Assembly: GCA_964017195.1 (NCBI GenBank)
Contig: OZ024894.1
Coordinates: forward strand, 2,683,847 to 2,747,846
Origin: Siderastrea radians
Taxonomy: Eukaryota; Cnidaria; Anthozoa; Scleractinia; Rhizangiidae
DNA length: 64,000 nt
Direction of reading: 5' to 3'
Every line of letters starts with the position of its first letter. Positions within the stretch are counted from its first letter, which is position 1. Shown here in pieces: positions 11,793 through 22,054 of the stretch. The position numbers and the translations under genes are program-made. Under the pieces are notes generated by a model. That model was not told the DNA's origin and did no database searches. It saw nothing but the letters and a program-made list of their open reading frames with translations.

Positions 11793-12125
11793 GGCACCCA
11801 ACGAGAAAATTTTAGCAAATACTTGAAACGTCATTTTCTGTTTTCTTAGATTGACTCCGAGCTTTCTAAGGGCATGTTTGTGTAAGCTAATACAGGTTGA
11901 TCTCTTTGGCGTAATTGTATCTAAAAACCTGGCAGCAGAAACGTTTTAAAGGGCATATTTGTCCCTCCAAAAACAACAGTAAATTTATCAGTTTACTTGT
12001 TACGAAAGTCTGAGGTGATGTTTCGCCAAAGAAAAACTCTAGTTCTCACTGCAATGAAATCCGAATATCTCAGGCGATATAGGCCTGCCAAATAGATATT
12101 CCGCCAAAACGAACCGTTGGGTGCC
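11793..12125. mobile_element. Short inverted-repeat element, GGCACCCAACG termini
   Basis: GGCACCCAACG at 11793-11803 and its exact reverse complement at 12115-12125 bound 333 bp. A diverged copy of the same interior is at 55498-55900 (shared words ACTTGAAACGTCATTTTCTG, TTTGTCCCTCCAAAAACAA, AATATCTCAGGCGAT). It has no coding capacity and is a likely MITE. Confidence 0.6.
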
Positions 12126-12147
12126 CCTGACTCGATCGAGATAGTAT

Positions 12148-12235
12148 GATAGGTGTTTTTCTTGGGAAAATGTGTTCGGACCAAAGCAAAAAGCATTATT
12201 GTGGACAGAAAAAACCGGAAGGTACTTACTAGCTC
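12148..12235. repeat. Interspersed repeat, inverted relative to 20870-20965
   Basis: Reading the minus strand, TTTTTTCTGTCCACAATAATG, then GAACACATTTT and AAAAACACC match the plus strand at 20890-20960 with scattered changes. It is a dispersed repeat family, orientation opposite in the two copies. Confidence 0.5.
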
Positions 12236-12378
12236 TATCGCAAACATATCGCAAACGCTAAGTGCACTATATTCTTTTCTGCAGGAGTTTAGTTTCGGTG
12301 GGGGATTCCATGCAAAAAGTAAAATCAATAATCAAAATTTAAGGAACCAAGTACAACTTGTCATGTATTTTTCAATGC

Positions 12379-12384
12379 TTTATT
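12379..12384 (-). terminator. Polyadenylation signal of gene C
   Basis: AATAAA on the minus strand, 97 bases after the gene C stop codon. Confidence 0.5.
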
Positions 12385-12480
12385 CCCATAGAGTTAACCA
12401 TAATTAACAGCTACTTCTCGTCGCGTTTGGCCTAATTTATCAGCAATGAGAAATGGTGTTTTCAAAGAGCTTCGAGGATT

Positions 12481-13849
12481 TTAACCACGGGTCGGCCTGG
12501 GGCGTCTGCTAGGGCGTCCGCTTGGCCTGGGGCGTCCACTTGGTCTGAAGCGGCGGCAAATGCGACTGGGTTGCTTCTTAAGGCACCTCCTCAAGCAAAA
12601 TATACATTTCAACTTCTCCTTGCAGTTATCTGCTCCTTCCATGCATTTTTTGGTTCTTCCAAAACAAAATTTCTGTGGAGAGAAAAAAGCAATGAAGATT
12701 CCTTTTAGGAAGAAAAAGGCGTCTACAACGCTTCAATCATCTTTTTTTCTTAAATCTGGGATTTTTCTTTTTACTTTTTTTTCGTATAGTAGTTCTTCCG
12801 ACTGTCCGAATAAGTTTGAGAATGCTAAGATAGCGATTTTTTAATGTGATAAAACGTAACGCATTTTTGTTAACTGACATCTAACACACTTAAAAAGAAC
12901 CACTGAAGTCTAAAGTCGAACATTTCTAAAATACTGGCTTGGTAAAAGTGCATGCGGCTATCACCGTTTTGCCCAGACTATACGACGTGTAAAATTTATA
13001 ACTTCCATCACATTTGCTCTAAGCCAATATGAGTAAATCTACCTTTTCGCCCAGTGTTTCTTAAGGCATCGTTAAATCAATATTCGCAGGTACTTACCAA
13101 ATGCAGTTTAACTCTTGGAGGAACCGTAAAGGGCAACGTTGGTCGTGGAGATGGCAAATTCTCTTTCAAGCACTCACCAAATTTCTTAAGGCACGCTAAT
13201 TTGTCACAGGGGTCACTGTTTTCTGGATCAAGGAGGCATTCTCTCAACTTTTTGCGACACTCGAGCTGCAAAAGAAAATATAGCTAAGAAACCATGTTGA
13301 AAGGCTCTTTCAGTTCGTTAAGTAGTCAAAACGTATATCAAGAATAGCATATTAAAATAAAAATTCGGGGTTTTGGTACTTGTAACTTCCCCTTTTATGG
13401 GATAATAAATTAAAGCAGTAATCCTTTTTCACGAAAGTTCTGTTGAACATTATGCTACATCTTTGTAAGGCAGACATTCATTTGCCTTTAAAAATTAATT
13501 TTTGAACATGTTGTGCACATGTATGGGAAGGGGAGGGCGGGGTTGGCTATCTTTGAGCAGAGTATGTTCCTTCCTTTTTTTACGAGAAGACTGTAATAAC
13601 CTGGCGTTGGCGTTAGTGAACATCAACAGACGAAACAAGACAAGAACTTACCACAAAAGCCGGAGGACTGGGTCTAGGGAAACGACTGGGACGGTGTGGT
13701 CTCAATGCGTCGTTCTCCTCGTCAGCGAACTCTCCCATGATTTCGTCCCCTTCATCTTCCAAGAACTCAGCCAAGGCTGGATGTTCAAATGGCAGTTCTG
13801 CCAAGGCGACTGAAGCCCCAAGAAACAGGATTAGTAGTAGAGAATTCAT
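12481..13849 (-). CDS. Gene C: secreted twin-module Cys-rich protein with Arg/Pro-rich tail
   Basis: Exons: 13849-13652 (66 codons), 13265-13098 (56), 12672-12481 (63 plus stop), all phase 0 with GT-AG borders, giving 185 residues. Residues 1-17 are a signal peptide (ends VALA), followed by an acidic pro-region with the family pattern P-x-x-P-A-L-x-x-F-L-E, then an Arg/Pro stretch (50-62). Module 1 has Cys at 69, 76, 86, 91, 98 (C-x6-C-x9-C-x4-C-x6-C). Module 2 has Cys at 125, 132, 139, 145, 148, 152. An extra Cys161 precedes a tail built from RPSGRPRPSGRP. The 12 cysteines, the order of parts and the exon phases match genes A and B despite low identity. The TATA box is 68 bp upstream of the ATG. 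Function unknown; the cationic tail plus acidic pro-region is a layout seen in many antimicrobial precursors, which is inference only. Confidence 0.78.
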
Positions 13850-13910
13850 CTTGAACACAGTGCTTTACTGTTCCGCTCGGCAATGTGGCTAACACGACTC
13901 TCTGTGCGCT

Positions 13911-13917
13911 CTTTATA
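13911..13917 (-). promoter_or_regulatory. TATA box of gene C
   Basis: TATAAAG on the minus strand, 68 bp before the ATG at 13849. The spacing equals that of the other five cluster genes. Confidence 0.55.
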
Positions 13918-14991
13918 AGCTCATGAGATTTATGTTTCGTGTTACTTGACAAATACGAGTACAACGACATCTTTGTTCAGATGTTGTTTATTTTGTGTGA
14001 CGCGTGATGTAGGTAAATAGTTTACTTAAGGTTATGTCTACGGCGTAAGCGTTGCTCAGAAACAACAGCTCTTCTCTTAACTTGCTCATAAACCTTTCTC
14101 TTTTCTTTTTGGAGAGTCAGCACAGTCACAAAATAAAGTTAGTAAAAGTTTTGTTTAATTAAGGCCTAATCGGACCACAAGAAAATCGAAAAAGAATATT
14201 TTGCATAAATCAAAACTCCTGGTTTTTGTTTCCGAGGTTCCGGCCGCGAAAGAATACTTTTGGTCAAACATGTGTGTACTGCTATGTAATCCGTTTACTT
14301 AACTGCACAAATTGACCCCGTGCGGTCTTTATCTCGGCCACAAAAGCACAAAAACATCGTGTTTTAAGAATAAAGTAAATAAGGCGAACCTTCGCAGATT
14401 AACGAAAACAAATCTTTCAAGCTATTTGTGTGAAACAAGGTGTGTTTGGTTGCATACAAAAACACACGATCCTATCTACAGCTTAGAGAAAATAACGTTA
14501 ACCCTTTCCCACCCAATCGACCCTGAGAGGATCTGTGGACCGAAACTTTTCTAACGTTATCAGCTTTTACGTGAATCAATCGAATTGAAAGGCAACGGAT
14601 TACAAAAGAATAGATCTTTGGATACATGTCTCATCTCGGAAATTTTGACCAAATCTGGCGTGCCCTAGTTACGTACAAAGGAACAATCAGCGTTTTCTTA
14701 CCAAATCGATGGCAAATTTGGCTTTAACCTGGCTCTCTTTTCAGGTAAAATTTTTTAATTTCCTGAAAAGTAAGCCAGGCTCCTTTCCAGGAAATACAGG
14801 CAATAAAGAGGCTAACAAACCAATAAAAAAAAAGAAAGGAAAGGAAAAGAACTGAATGTGGCGAAAAATAAGGATCGATTTAGGGTCGCAGAAAAAGAGA
14901 TTAAGGGTCCTTATTTTGAGTTCAGTGCATACGCTAAAACAGAACTCCCCCCTCCCCCGAAAAAAAAAAAACGTTTTTCTGTAATGACAAG
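13918..14991. other. Intergenic, nothing supported
   Basis: Upstream flank of gene C. ORFs of 61-87 codons lack domains, signal peptides or splice context. Confidence 0.4.
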
Positions 14992-15141
14992 AAAAAATGT
15001 CCAATTATTGAAGAAATTGACTCCGACGATGACTTCCGCTCAGGTTGTCGCTCAGTCAATGCCATCACAAACAGTCCTTCTCAGTACTATACTCTCCGGG
15101 ACGATCGTACTTCACCGACTTATGATTTGCCTCCTGCTTGA
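14992..15141 (+). CDS. Candidate 3'-terminal exon (weak)
   Basis: After a pyrimidine-containing stretch ending in AG at 14991, 49 codons start KKC, continue with an acidic run (EEIDSDDDF) and end in a Ser/Tyr/Asp-rich tail with YYTL and YDLP before TGA at 15139-15141. AATAAA follows at 15167-15172. The position, KKC start and polyA signal suggest a terminal exon, but the cysteine pattern of the family is absent and no upstream partner exon was found between 13.9 and 14.9 kb. Confidence 0.25.
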   Translation, partial: KKCPIIEEIDSDDDFRSGCRSVNAITNSPSQYYTLRDDRTSPTYDLPPA

Positions 15142-15172
15142 GTTCAAACCATTTACAGTAAAAGCAAATAAA

Positions 15173-17694
15173 TATATAACATAACGGCCAAAAAAGGAAC
15201 TTGTGGCTAAAATCTACGGTCTCTTTTCACAAGAATCCAGGCGTTAAAGGGTAAATTCAAAGCGCAAATTTGATACTGAAGATTTTTTTGCTTTGATAAG
15301 GGTAACTGAAAGACATTTACATCAGAACCCGCCTTGGGTGACTGCTACCTGTGTTTTATTCGCGTTTAAAATTGAACCCCTTGCCTCTCCTTTGTGACGC
15401 CGGTATTTGCATGGCCAAACATGAAATTGACATTTTTAAATTTATTCTAGCTGCACAAATTCCTGTTTTCGCGTTATTTCTCTCCGCGCAAAAGCACTCT
15501 GTTTTGCAGTTTTTAAACAATATCTAAGCAAACAGACGAAAAACAATGGAATCTTTAGCAAACGTGCAGGAACGTATATGTATATACGGCGATCTGAGGG
15601 ACACCAATTTCGTACCGTTTTTTGACAAAATCTGAAACTAATAAGAAAACATGTTTGCAGAGTGTGATCTTTGGAAATATACGTACGTAGATGAATGACT
15701 CAGTTGTTAAAATAATGAAACAAAGCAGTTACGTTTTTGTGCGCTTGAGTAAATGCAAAATGTAATCTTAGCAACATCTTCGTCTTAAGATGATTACAGA
15801 AAGAGATTTACAACAGGGAGAGAATAATAAATTTATTCTCGAGATAACATAACCACCGACTATTAAAGCCATATTATAATCCTGCTTCTTGGTATATGTA
15901 GCGTTGTCCCTTTTTTTCCACGGGAGAAAGGGGAGTTAAAAACTTCATCTCAACATACCACATGGATATCGAGTTTTATTTAATTGTCAGTCTCGGTTAT
16001 TTAATTTCCAGCATTCTGATTGGTTGACTGCACATAAATTATCATGGAATAACCCTGCTTTTGCGTTACAAGGAAATTGGATTCCATGTTTTCGCTGCGA
16101 AGCAAACGTTTTACCCACAAATATTCCAAAAATAATCAGCAACGATTGCCGAAGTTAGGAATTTAATAAAACAATTATTCCACTAGCGCTTGTTGGATGT
16201 GAGGTGATTAAAATCAGTCCTGCGCTATTTACACGCCTCGTTGGTTGTGTATCACTTCATATCCAAGTAGCGCTCGTAATAGTTGTTAAGTTGTTTGACA
16301 ATTATGCGCCGAAGGTGAAGGGAATATTCACTGACCCTGAGGAGAATAATTGCTTTAGTATAATTTCTCAGGTGATTATCAGAGCAAACGCATTTTGTTT
16401 TTTCTTTTCTCCAGAAACATCAAATATCGCGCGGCGGCCATTTTGAAAATTAGTGCCTCAGTGTAACAATCACCTGATTATAACAAGATATGACGTAATC
16501 CTCGACCAATCAGTACGCGCACTTTTCTATAATCACCTGAGCAACTATACTGAAGTTGAATACTCCACGTGTTAGTTTGCTCTTCCTGTATGAATATGGC
16601 ATATAGGGTTATGTAAAACACGGGCGATATCTTTCTTAAGGCGTTCTGTTAAGTCTTCCCTCTGAAAGAGAATTGCTGGTTTCCCAATAAGATTAGAATT
16701 TTCACTGAATGATACGTGATTGGGTCAGTGAAGGTGAATTTCTTATCCATACCCTTCTGCTGACGCGGATGGGATCTGAAGTCTTTAGAACCCGACATGT
16801 CATACTTAAAAAAATGCAGTGTACATCGGTCAAAAACGCTTATACTTTCTGTTTTCTCAAAACCACAATGCGTTTATCTTTTGCTTTTGTGGCCAATTTG
16901 GGCTACTAAGTAAACGGTTTACGCTTATTTACTTACCAGCACAAATTTGTTTGACCAAGTGCACGCCCCTGCAGCCAAAGCGAGAAATGTTTAACAAATC
17001 ATCGTAAGATAAAGACTCCGGCTTAATATTTCAATGATTCGGTCATCTTCGATCCTTTTGCGTTCCGCTGCGCCTTATGAAAGGGCGTAGCTTTGTTTCC
17101 CTAATGACGAAATAAAAAAAAAAGAAGAAAAGGAGGGGTAGGTATGACAAATGAAAGGTGGTTGTGACAAGTAACCTTATATAATGTTGCTCATATATGA
17201 ACAAACTGTTTAAAACAGGCAAATAAATCTGAACAAAGATGTCGTTGCCCTCTGTCAAAGCAAGTCGCACTGATCACTCCCTGATGAGTACAAGCTCTTG
17301 ACAGAGACGTGTCAGTCACATTGCCTAATAACTGCACACTGTTAAAAAGGTTATTTCTCTACTTGACCGTATCTGTTCCTTGAAACTGCAATTACTTTGA
17401 CGGAGGTGCCAATTATTCATGTTTGCAGTATCCGCTCCAGCACCCGGCGAAATCTTAGATGACGAAACGAAAGTGAATAAATCAAGGGGAAGGGTGGGTT
17501 GAGTTTGTTGAGGGAGACGATCCATAGATGCACACAGCCTCAGCCATTTTAATCCTAAAAACGCGAAAGTTAAATTAAAAGAATACTAACTGAACTCATT
17601 TGAAAAAATACTGAAGTAACAAATCGAGAACCCCGTAAGCGCACTGACAGGAAGGTTCCCCTATAGGATGACGCAAACGTTAGAACAACATTAC
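15173..17694. other. Intergenic, decayed repeats only
   Basis: The region 16180-16560 contains repeated words around CAGGTGATTAT / ATAATCACCTGA in inverted orientation, consistent with an old foldback element. ORFs are short and overlap on both strands. No supported gene. Confidence 0.4.
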
Positions 17695-18185
17695 ACCACT
17701 GGAAAGTACTGAACAGTAACTATTCAACATTCATTCCAACATGTGTCCAATGGTCGCTCATTAGGGCTTGATATACAGAGTCAAAAGTGAAACCACCATG
17801 TGCAGCATAATAAACAGCACCACAGGAAAGTACTGCTCGGCAGCTTTCATTTGAATGGTCACACTTTAGGATTTCATCCACAGACTCAAAAGTTAGAACC
17901 GCCTTGTACAGCACAATAAATAGCACCACAGGAAAGTATTGCTCAGTAGCTTTCATTTGAATGGTCACACTATAGGAATTCATCCACAGACTCAAAAGTT
18001 AGAACCACCTTGAATGGCATAATAAACAGTGACACAGGAAAATACTTAGTTCAGTGTTCAGTAGAAATCATATGGAGTGGTCTGTACAGAGCCTCAAAAT
18101 TCAGAACCACTTAGCATGTATACAGAACAATAAACAGCACTACAGCAAAGTCCTGCTGTATAACTTTCATTTGAAAGAAAAGCGG
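17695..18185. repeat. About 105-bp minisatellite, four copies
   Basis: Units share CATCCACAGACTCAAAAGTTAGAACC, a stretch like GCATAATAAACAGCACCACAGGAAAGTACTG and CTTTCATTTGAATGGTCACAC. Start points of GGTC(A/G)C are at about 17752, 17857 and 17963, a period of 105-106 bp, with a fourth diverged unit. The same unit recurs at 43975-44245 and once inverted at about 21650-21730. Confidence 0.85.
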
Positions 18186-18545
18186 GAGTTCAGTTTTTTT
18201 ATCCACAGAAAAATCACATTCATCTTCAGGGACAAATTTTGACTCTGGGTTAAAGGTTAGGACCGGTGGGTTAAAAGTATCGATAACTTGTCTGGACTGA
18301 TGAGGATTTTTCCGCCGAATCTTTCTTTTTATCGATTAGTAATTACTGTAAGTACAAACATGCCACTGTGTACCACAAAAGTATAAGAATTTTAAAATTT
18401 ATCAGGTGTCAAAATAAAAAAAAATTGAGTTACTGTTGAAGAATATTGGGCATATAACATAGTTTTCGAGCCCAGAAAGTTATTGCAAGCTTCGAGAAAC
18501 TGGTCCTGCTTTGTCTTTGCGAATCATATACACTACACTGCAAAT

Positions 18546-18893
18546 TCAAAAATTCTGTTTTAGCCCCCCAAAAGGGCTGTTTTGGTGAGTAAAATACAGT
18601 ACTATTTTGGGGGCTAAATTGGCTCTCCCAATTAGGGCCATAATAGCCCTATTTACAGGATCTGGGCCGGCACCAAAGGGCCAAACTGGGTCCCAATGTG
18701 GGTTGTTATGGTTTTCGATGGAGGTCGTCGTGTTTGTCCCAGCTGTGACCGAAATAGCTCCACAGTGGATCGCATCAGCTCCAGGTGCCTTAGGGCTAAT
18801 TTGGCATCTTGGGGCTGAAAAAGATCTTTCGAATTTACAGTGCAAGACAAGAAAGATCAATAGCAGTTTAAGATAATTTCGCCAATTCCACAT
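18546..18893 (-). CDS. ORF of 115 codons with a signal-like N terminus (weak)
   Basis: ATG at 18893 begins a hydrophobic segment (LKLLLIFLVLHC), then a neutral region with two further Cys and an NTTTS glycosylation-type site. The 3' part overlaps an inverted repeat (TTTAGCCCCCCAAAA at about 18560 against TTTTGGGGGCTAAA at about 18603), and no TATA box at family spacing is present. It may be an ORF inside a repeat. No family recognised. Confidence 0.2.
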   Translation of the reverse strand: MWNWRNYLKLLLIFLVLHCKFERSFSAPRCQISPKAPGADAIHCGAISVTAGTNTTTSIENHNNPHWDPVWPFGAGPDPVNRAIMALIGRANLAPKIVLYFTHQNSPFGGLKQNF

Positions 18894-20394
18894 AGCATTA
18901 TAGTATTATAGTTCAGTAGTACAGAAGATGTGATAGAATGGATGGCTTTTCCGTCTTAAACTAGCAACTGGTGTCAAAAATAGATTATTTTGTTCAGTTT
19001 GTTTTTGTTTGTTTTCATTGATATTTAATAGTTGTTAGTTTTTTCTCATGCGTATATGACTTCGTATATCGTTTTCGAAAGCCAATCCTCATCGATTTAG
19101 TGAAAAGAAAATTTCTATGGTAACTTTATAACACCTTTTATAAGCCCCTTAGCTGTACTTTCAACGCGCCATCGTTTTGCTCATTGTTTTCATATCACAG
19201 AGAACTATATTTATTCTATCTCGATCGTGATTGGCCAACATAGAGTTCGCGCAGATGTGTGTACAACGCAAGTTTAGACTACAAACGGAGATCAGCTAGT
19301 CCAGAATAAAGATGAAGGGAAAGTACAATCAAGTAAAGTGATATTGCTGTTTACGTCTGCAGATGAAGTGTTAGAATATAATACGAAGTCAAGGTTTAAA
19401 ACCACTGCAAAAACCGTGTACGATCAACCTTGTTCAACATTAGGGTGATGTAGCAGCTCTCGCAAGGTCTCACATGAATGGCTCGCTACCCTTCGAGAAA
19501 ACAATAGAACAAACAATATGAACAATACCCCTAGCCCCAAATACAATAGCAGCTGCTACACTAGAGGACCACTAGAATTACAAGCTTACGAGAGCTGCTA
19601 CACTACTGCAACGTTAGATCAGAAAGATCGTTATCAGTCAAAATTGATAAAAAATATTAATGGTTGTTAAAATGACTACTGCAGGGACTGATCAAACAAC
19701 GTGAAAAGACTTGCGTTACAATATTTCGACTGGCCAATACCAGTCTTCATCAGGTTTATTGAGGAAAATCACAAATTTACAGAAATACATATGTAGAACT
19801 AAAACAATGAGCGGAAGTTACATATATGACGTGGTATGGTGTGACTACAAATGAAACATTTTTTGCACTATATGTAGTTACAAATTACAGTTCATCACAT
19901 TTACTGATGCCTATAGGCTCCAGGGTCTTTGTTTTGTGAATAAAGTGAGCGCACCTAGCCTCAAGTGCCTTTCTGAAAGAATCACCTTCATTTTTACAAT
20001 CATTCATGTTAGAATGTGATCATTCAGATAAAGACCGTTGATTATGAGTAGTTAACTTTTATTGCGGAACTGTTTATTATCCCGCGGCAGGCAGATACCA
20101 CGCCGCTACCGTTATAGCGGCTTATGACGTCTAAGGTTAGACGTCATAAGCACCATGAGGTCAAGTCATTTTTGAATAAAAATGTACGTTTTCACCTTTT
20201 TTCCGAGAAAAGGAGTACAAGCCGCAAAAGGCAAGTGTTTAATTGTGTCATATTCTACATGACTAGCGTGACACATTTTCAATTTCCGACGTTCTTTGAT
20301 AATTTCAAATTTCAAGTAAGATCCAAGATGGCGGCTAAGTCGATGGCTGCCATCTTGGATAGAAGACGGGCCCCAAGCAGCGCCACAGCCCATT
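18894..20394. other. Intergenic with retroelement-like fragments
   Basis: The stretch 19486-19615 (GAAAACAATAGAACAAA, CCCTAGCCCCAAATACAATAG, GAGAGCTGCTACACTA) is a diverged copy of 31190-31308. The stretch 19715-19755 contains TTTCGACTGGCCAATACCAGTCTTCATCAGG, a junction motif often seen beside Penelope-like retroelements. A 15-bp-arm hairpin (TTATGACGTCTAAGGTTAGACGTCATAA) is at about 20120-20151. No gene seen. Confidence 0.4.
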
Positions 20395-21315
20395 ATAGCG
20401 GAGCCAGCGCGCTAGCGCGTCAGCGGAGCTCCATTGCTAAGGAAATTTGGTAACCTATCAAGCCAAAAAATTTTGGTAGTGACGTAATAGTCACGTGACC
20501 GTCCGTCCGTACGTCCGTACATCCGTACGTCCGTCCGTCCGCACCACAGGGTTACCAATACACTTCCTACACTTGATATGACCCTGTGCTGAATCCCGTG
20601 TGTTTTTGGCGCGAAATCGCATGTTGACCCGCGTTGTAGCAAAACAAGCAAAGACAACAAAAGTCAAAAACAAATTTGTTAATGGAAAAAAAAAGTTCAA
20701 AAGAACACTCAGTTGTCTTTTTGGTGGAAGGGGAAAAGTTCAATTTAGGCGAAAAAAATTAGGCGATAAAGTTCAGGCAAAAAGTTCAAATTTGCCTCGT
20801 CGGTTCTGTTCAAACTCGGTCGGCACACCGCTTGAGTTTGCAGCTTTTCGCAGCGGTTTCGGCGCCAAATATAGCAGAGCTAGTGGTTTTTGGTTTTTTC
20901 TGTCCACAATCATGGTTTTTACGGCGTTTCGAACACATTTTGCCAGGAAAAACACCAGCATTTTCATGCTGATAGGCAGCTTGTCACGAAGAAAGAAATA
21001 AGTATTAAAATTAACTTATAATGTAATGTGAAACGCCCATGGCCTAGTGGACTAGTCACCGGCATCTCGCACTGACGAGCCGGGTTCGACACTCAGCGGG
21101 AGCAGGTAGTTTTTTCTTTTTTTTTTTCTTTGTTTTGTTTTGTTTTTTTTTTTAATTTAACGACTTGAATGAGTGTATTTTCACAAATTAATAACTGCCA
21201 GCAAAAACAAAAACAAAAATAAAAAAACAAGAAAACAAAACAAAAACAAAACAAAAAACAGACAAAACAAAAAGGGGGGCTCCGCTTTTAGGCTTGGCTA
21301 AATCTATATATTATT
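20395..21315. repeat. Interspersed repeat with (GTCC)n and opposing AGCGGAGCTCC-type ends
   Basis: The left end has AGCGGAGCTCC and GGTAACCTATCAAGCCAAAAAATTTTGG. A CCGT-rich microsatellite follows at 20501-20541, and the right end is GGGGGGCTCCGCTTTTAGGCTTGGCTAAAT, inverted. Words are shared with 8110, 11104-11170 and 11353-11376. A/T-rich homopolymer blocks (CAAAA)n lie at 21200-21270. Confidence 0.5.
21034..21108 (+). repeat. tRNA-like sequence (SINE head or tRNA pseudogene)
   Basis: An A-box-like TGGCCTAGTGGACTAG and a B-box-like GGGTTCGACACTC are at tRNA spacing, followed by a long T-rich tail. The acceptor arms do not pair cleanly, so this is not a functional tRNA gene by eye. Confidence 0.4.
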
Positions 21316-22016
21316 TACCTCATCTTGTCCAGTGCATCACAGGATATCTTCCAAAGGTGAAATCTTTTTTCTTTATTTTTTAACTGATGTAACACAACAA
21401 AAACTCAAGGGGGTACATCAACCCCCCTCCCTCTCCTTTTACCAGGGTGGGTGGGTTCCTTGTACGACTGAGGGTTTTTCTGCGTAAGGTAGGTCTAACT
21501 CAGTCTGAAACTGTTAATTTAAAAAAAGGCGAGACCGTCGTGGTCAGATAAAAACTATACAGCATTTCTCGTTTATGCAAATTGAGTCTAACTTTTGTTA
21601 ATTCAAGCGGTTTTAAATATTACTTTCTGACAATTAACACCAAAGCTAGTAAGCCACATTATTGCCGTTTATCGGGCTGTGCACAAGGCGGTTCTGATTT
21701 TTGAGTCTGTGGATGAAGGTTATTCAGATGAGGCCTAACACGCAAAACGTCGATGTAGTTCTCGATTATGGGAATGGATAAGAGGGCTCTGAAACGTGCA
21801 AATAAATAAATTGAGTGAACCAGAGATAAAATAATTGCTTTTTTGACTGATGGCTTTGTTTAATTTTGGGAATGTGACTCAAGTGCATGTTGTAAGACGT
21901 CGAGACAAAATAAGTAAATTAAACCACAGGTTTATCACAATCAGGCTCTTTTATTGTTACAAATGTTCACTCGTGGCAACTTGACATCGATATAAAACTA
22001 CTGTTAACATGCAGGC
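21316..22016. other. Intergenic; start of the B-A duplicated segment at about 21.88 kb
   Basis: One inverted minisatellite unit lies at about 21650-21730. From about 21880 the sequence matches 34555-34700 (words CCACAGGTTTATCACAATCAGG, CTCTTTTATTGTTACAA, CGATATAAAACTACTGTTAA), marking the 3' boundary of the duplicated gene-B region. Confidence 0.6.
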
Positions 22017-22022
22017 TTTATT
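22017..22022 (-). terminator. Polyadenylation signal of gene B1
   Basis: AATAAA on the minus strand 33 bases past the stop. It is conserved at the equivalent place in B2 (34693-34698). A second copy lies at 21950-21955. Confidence 0.5.
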
Positions 22023-22054
22023 CCCTCAACTTCCGGTCCTGTGGGATGGGCTGA

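Noticed and set aside
21034..21108. Functional tRNA gene
   Set aside because: A and B boxes are visible but the acceptor stem does not pair and the anticodon arm is irregular; a SINE head or pseudogene is more likely.
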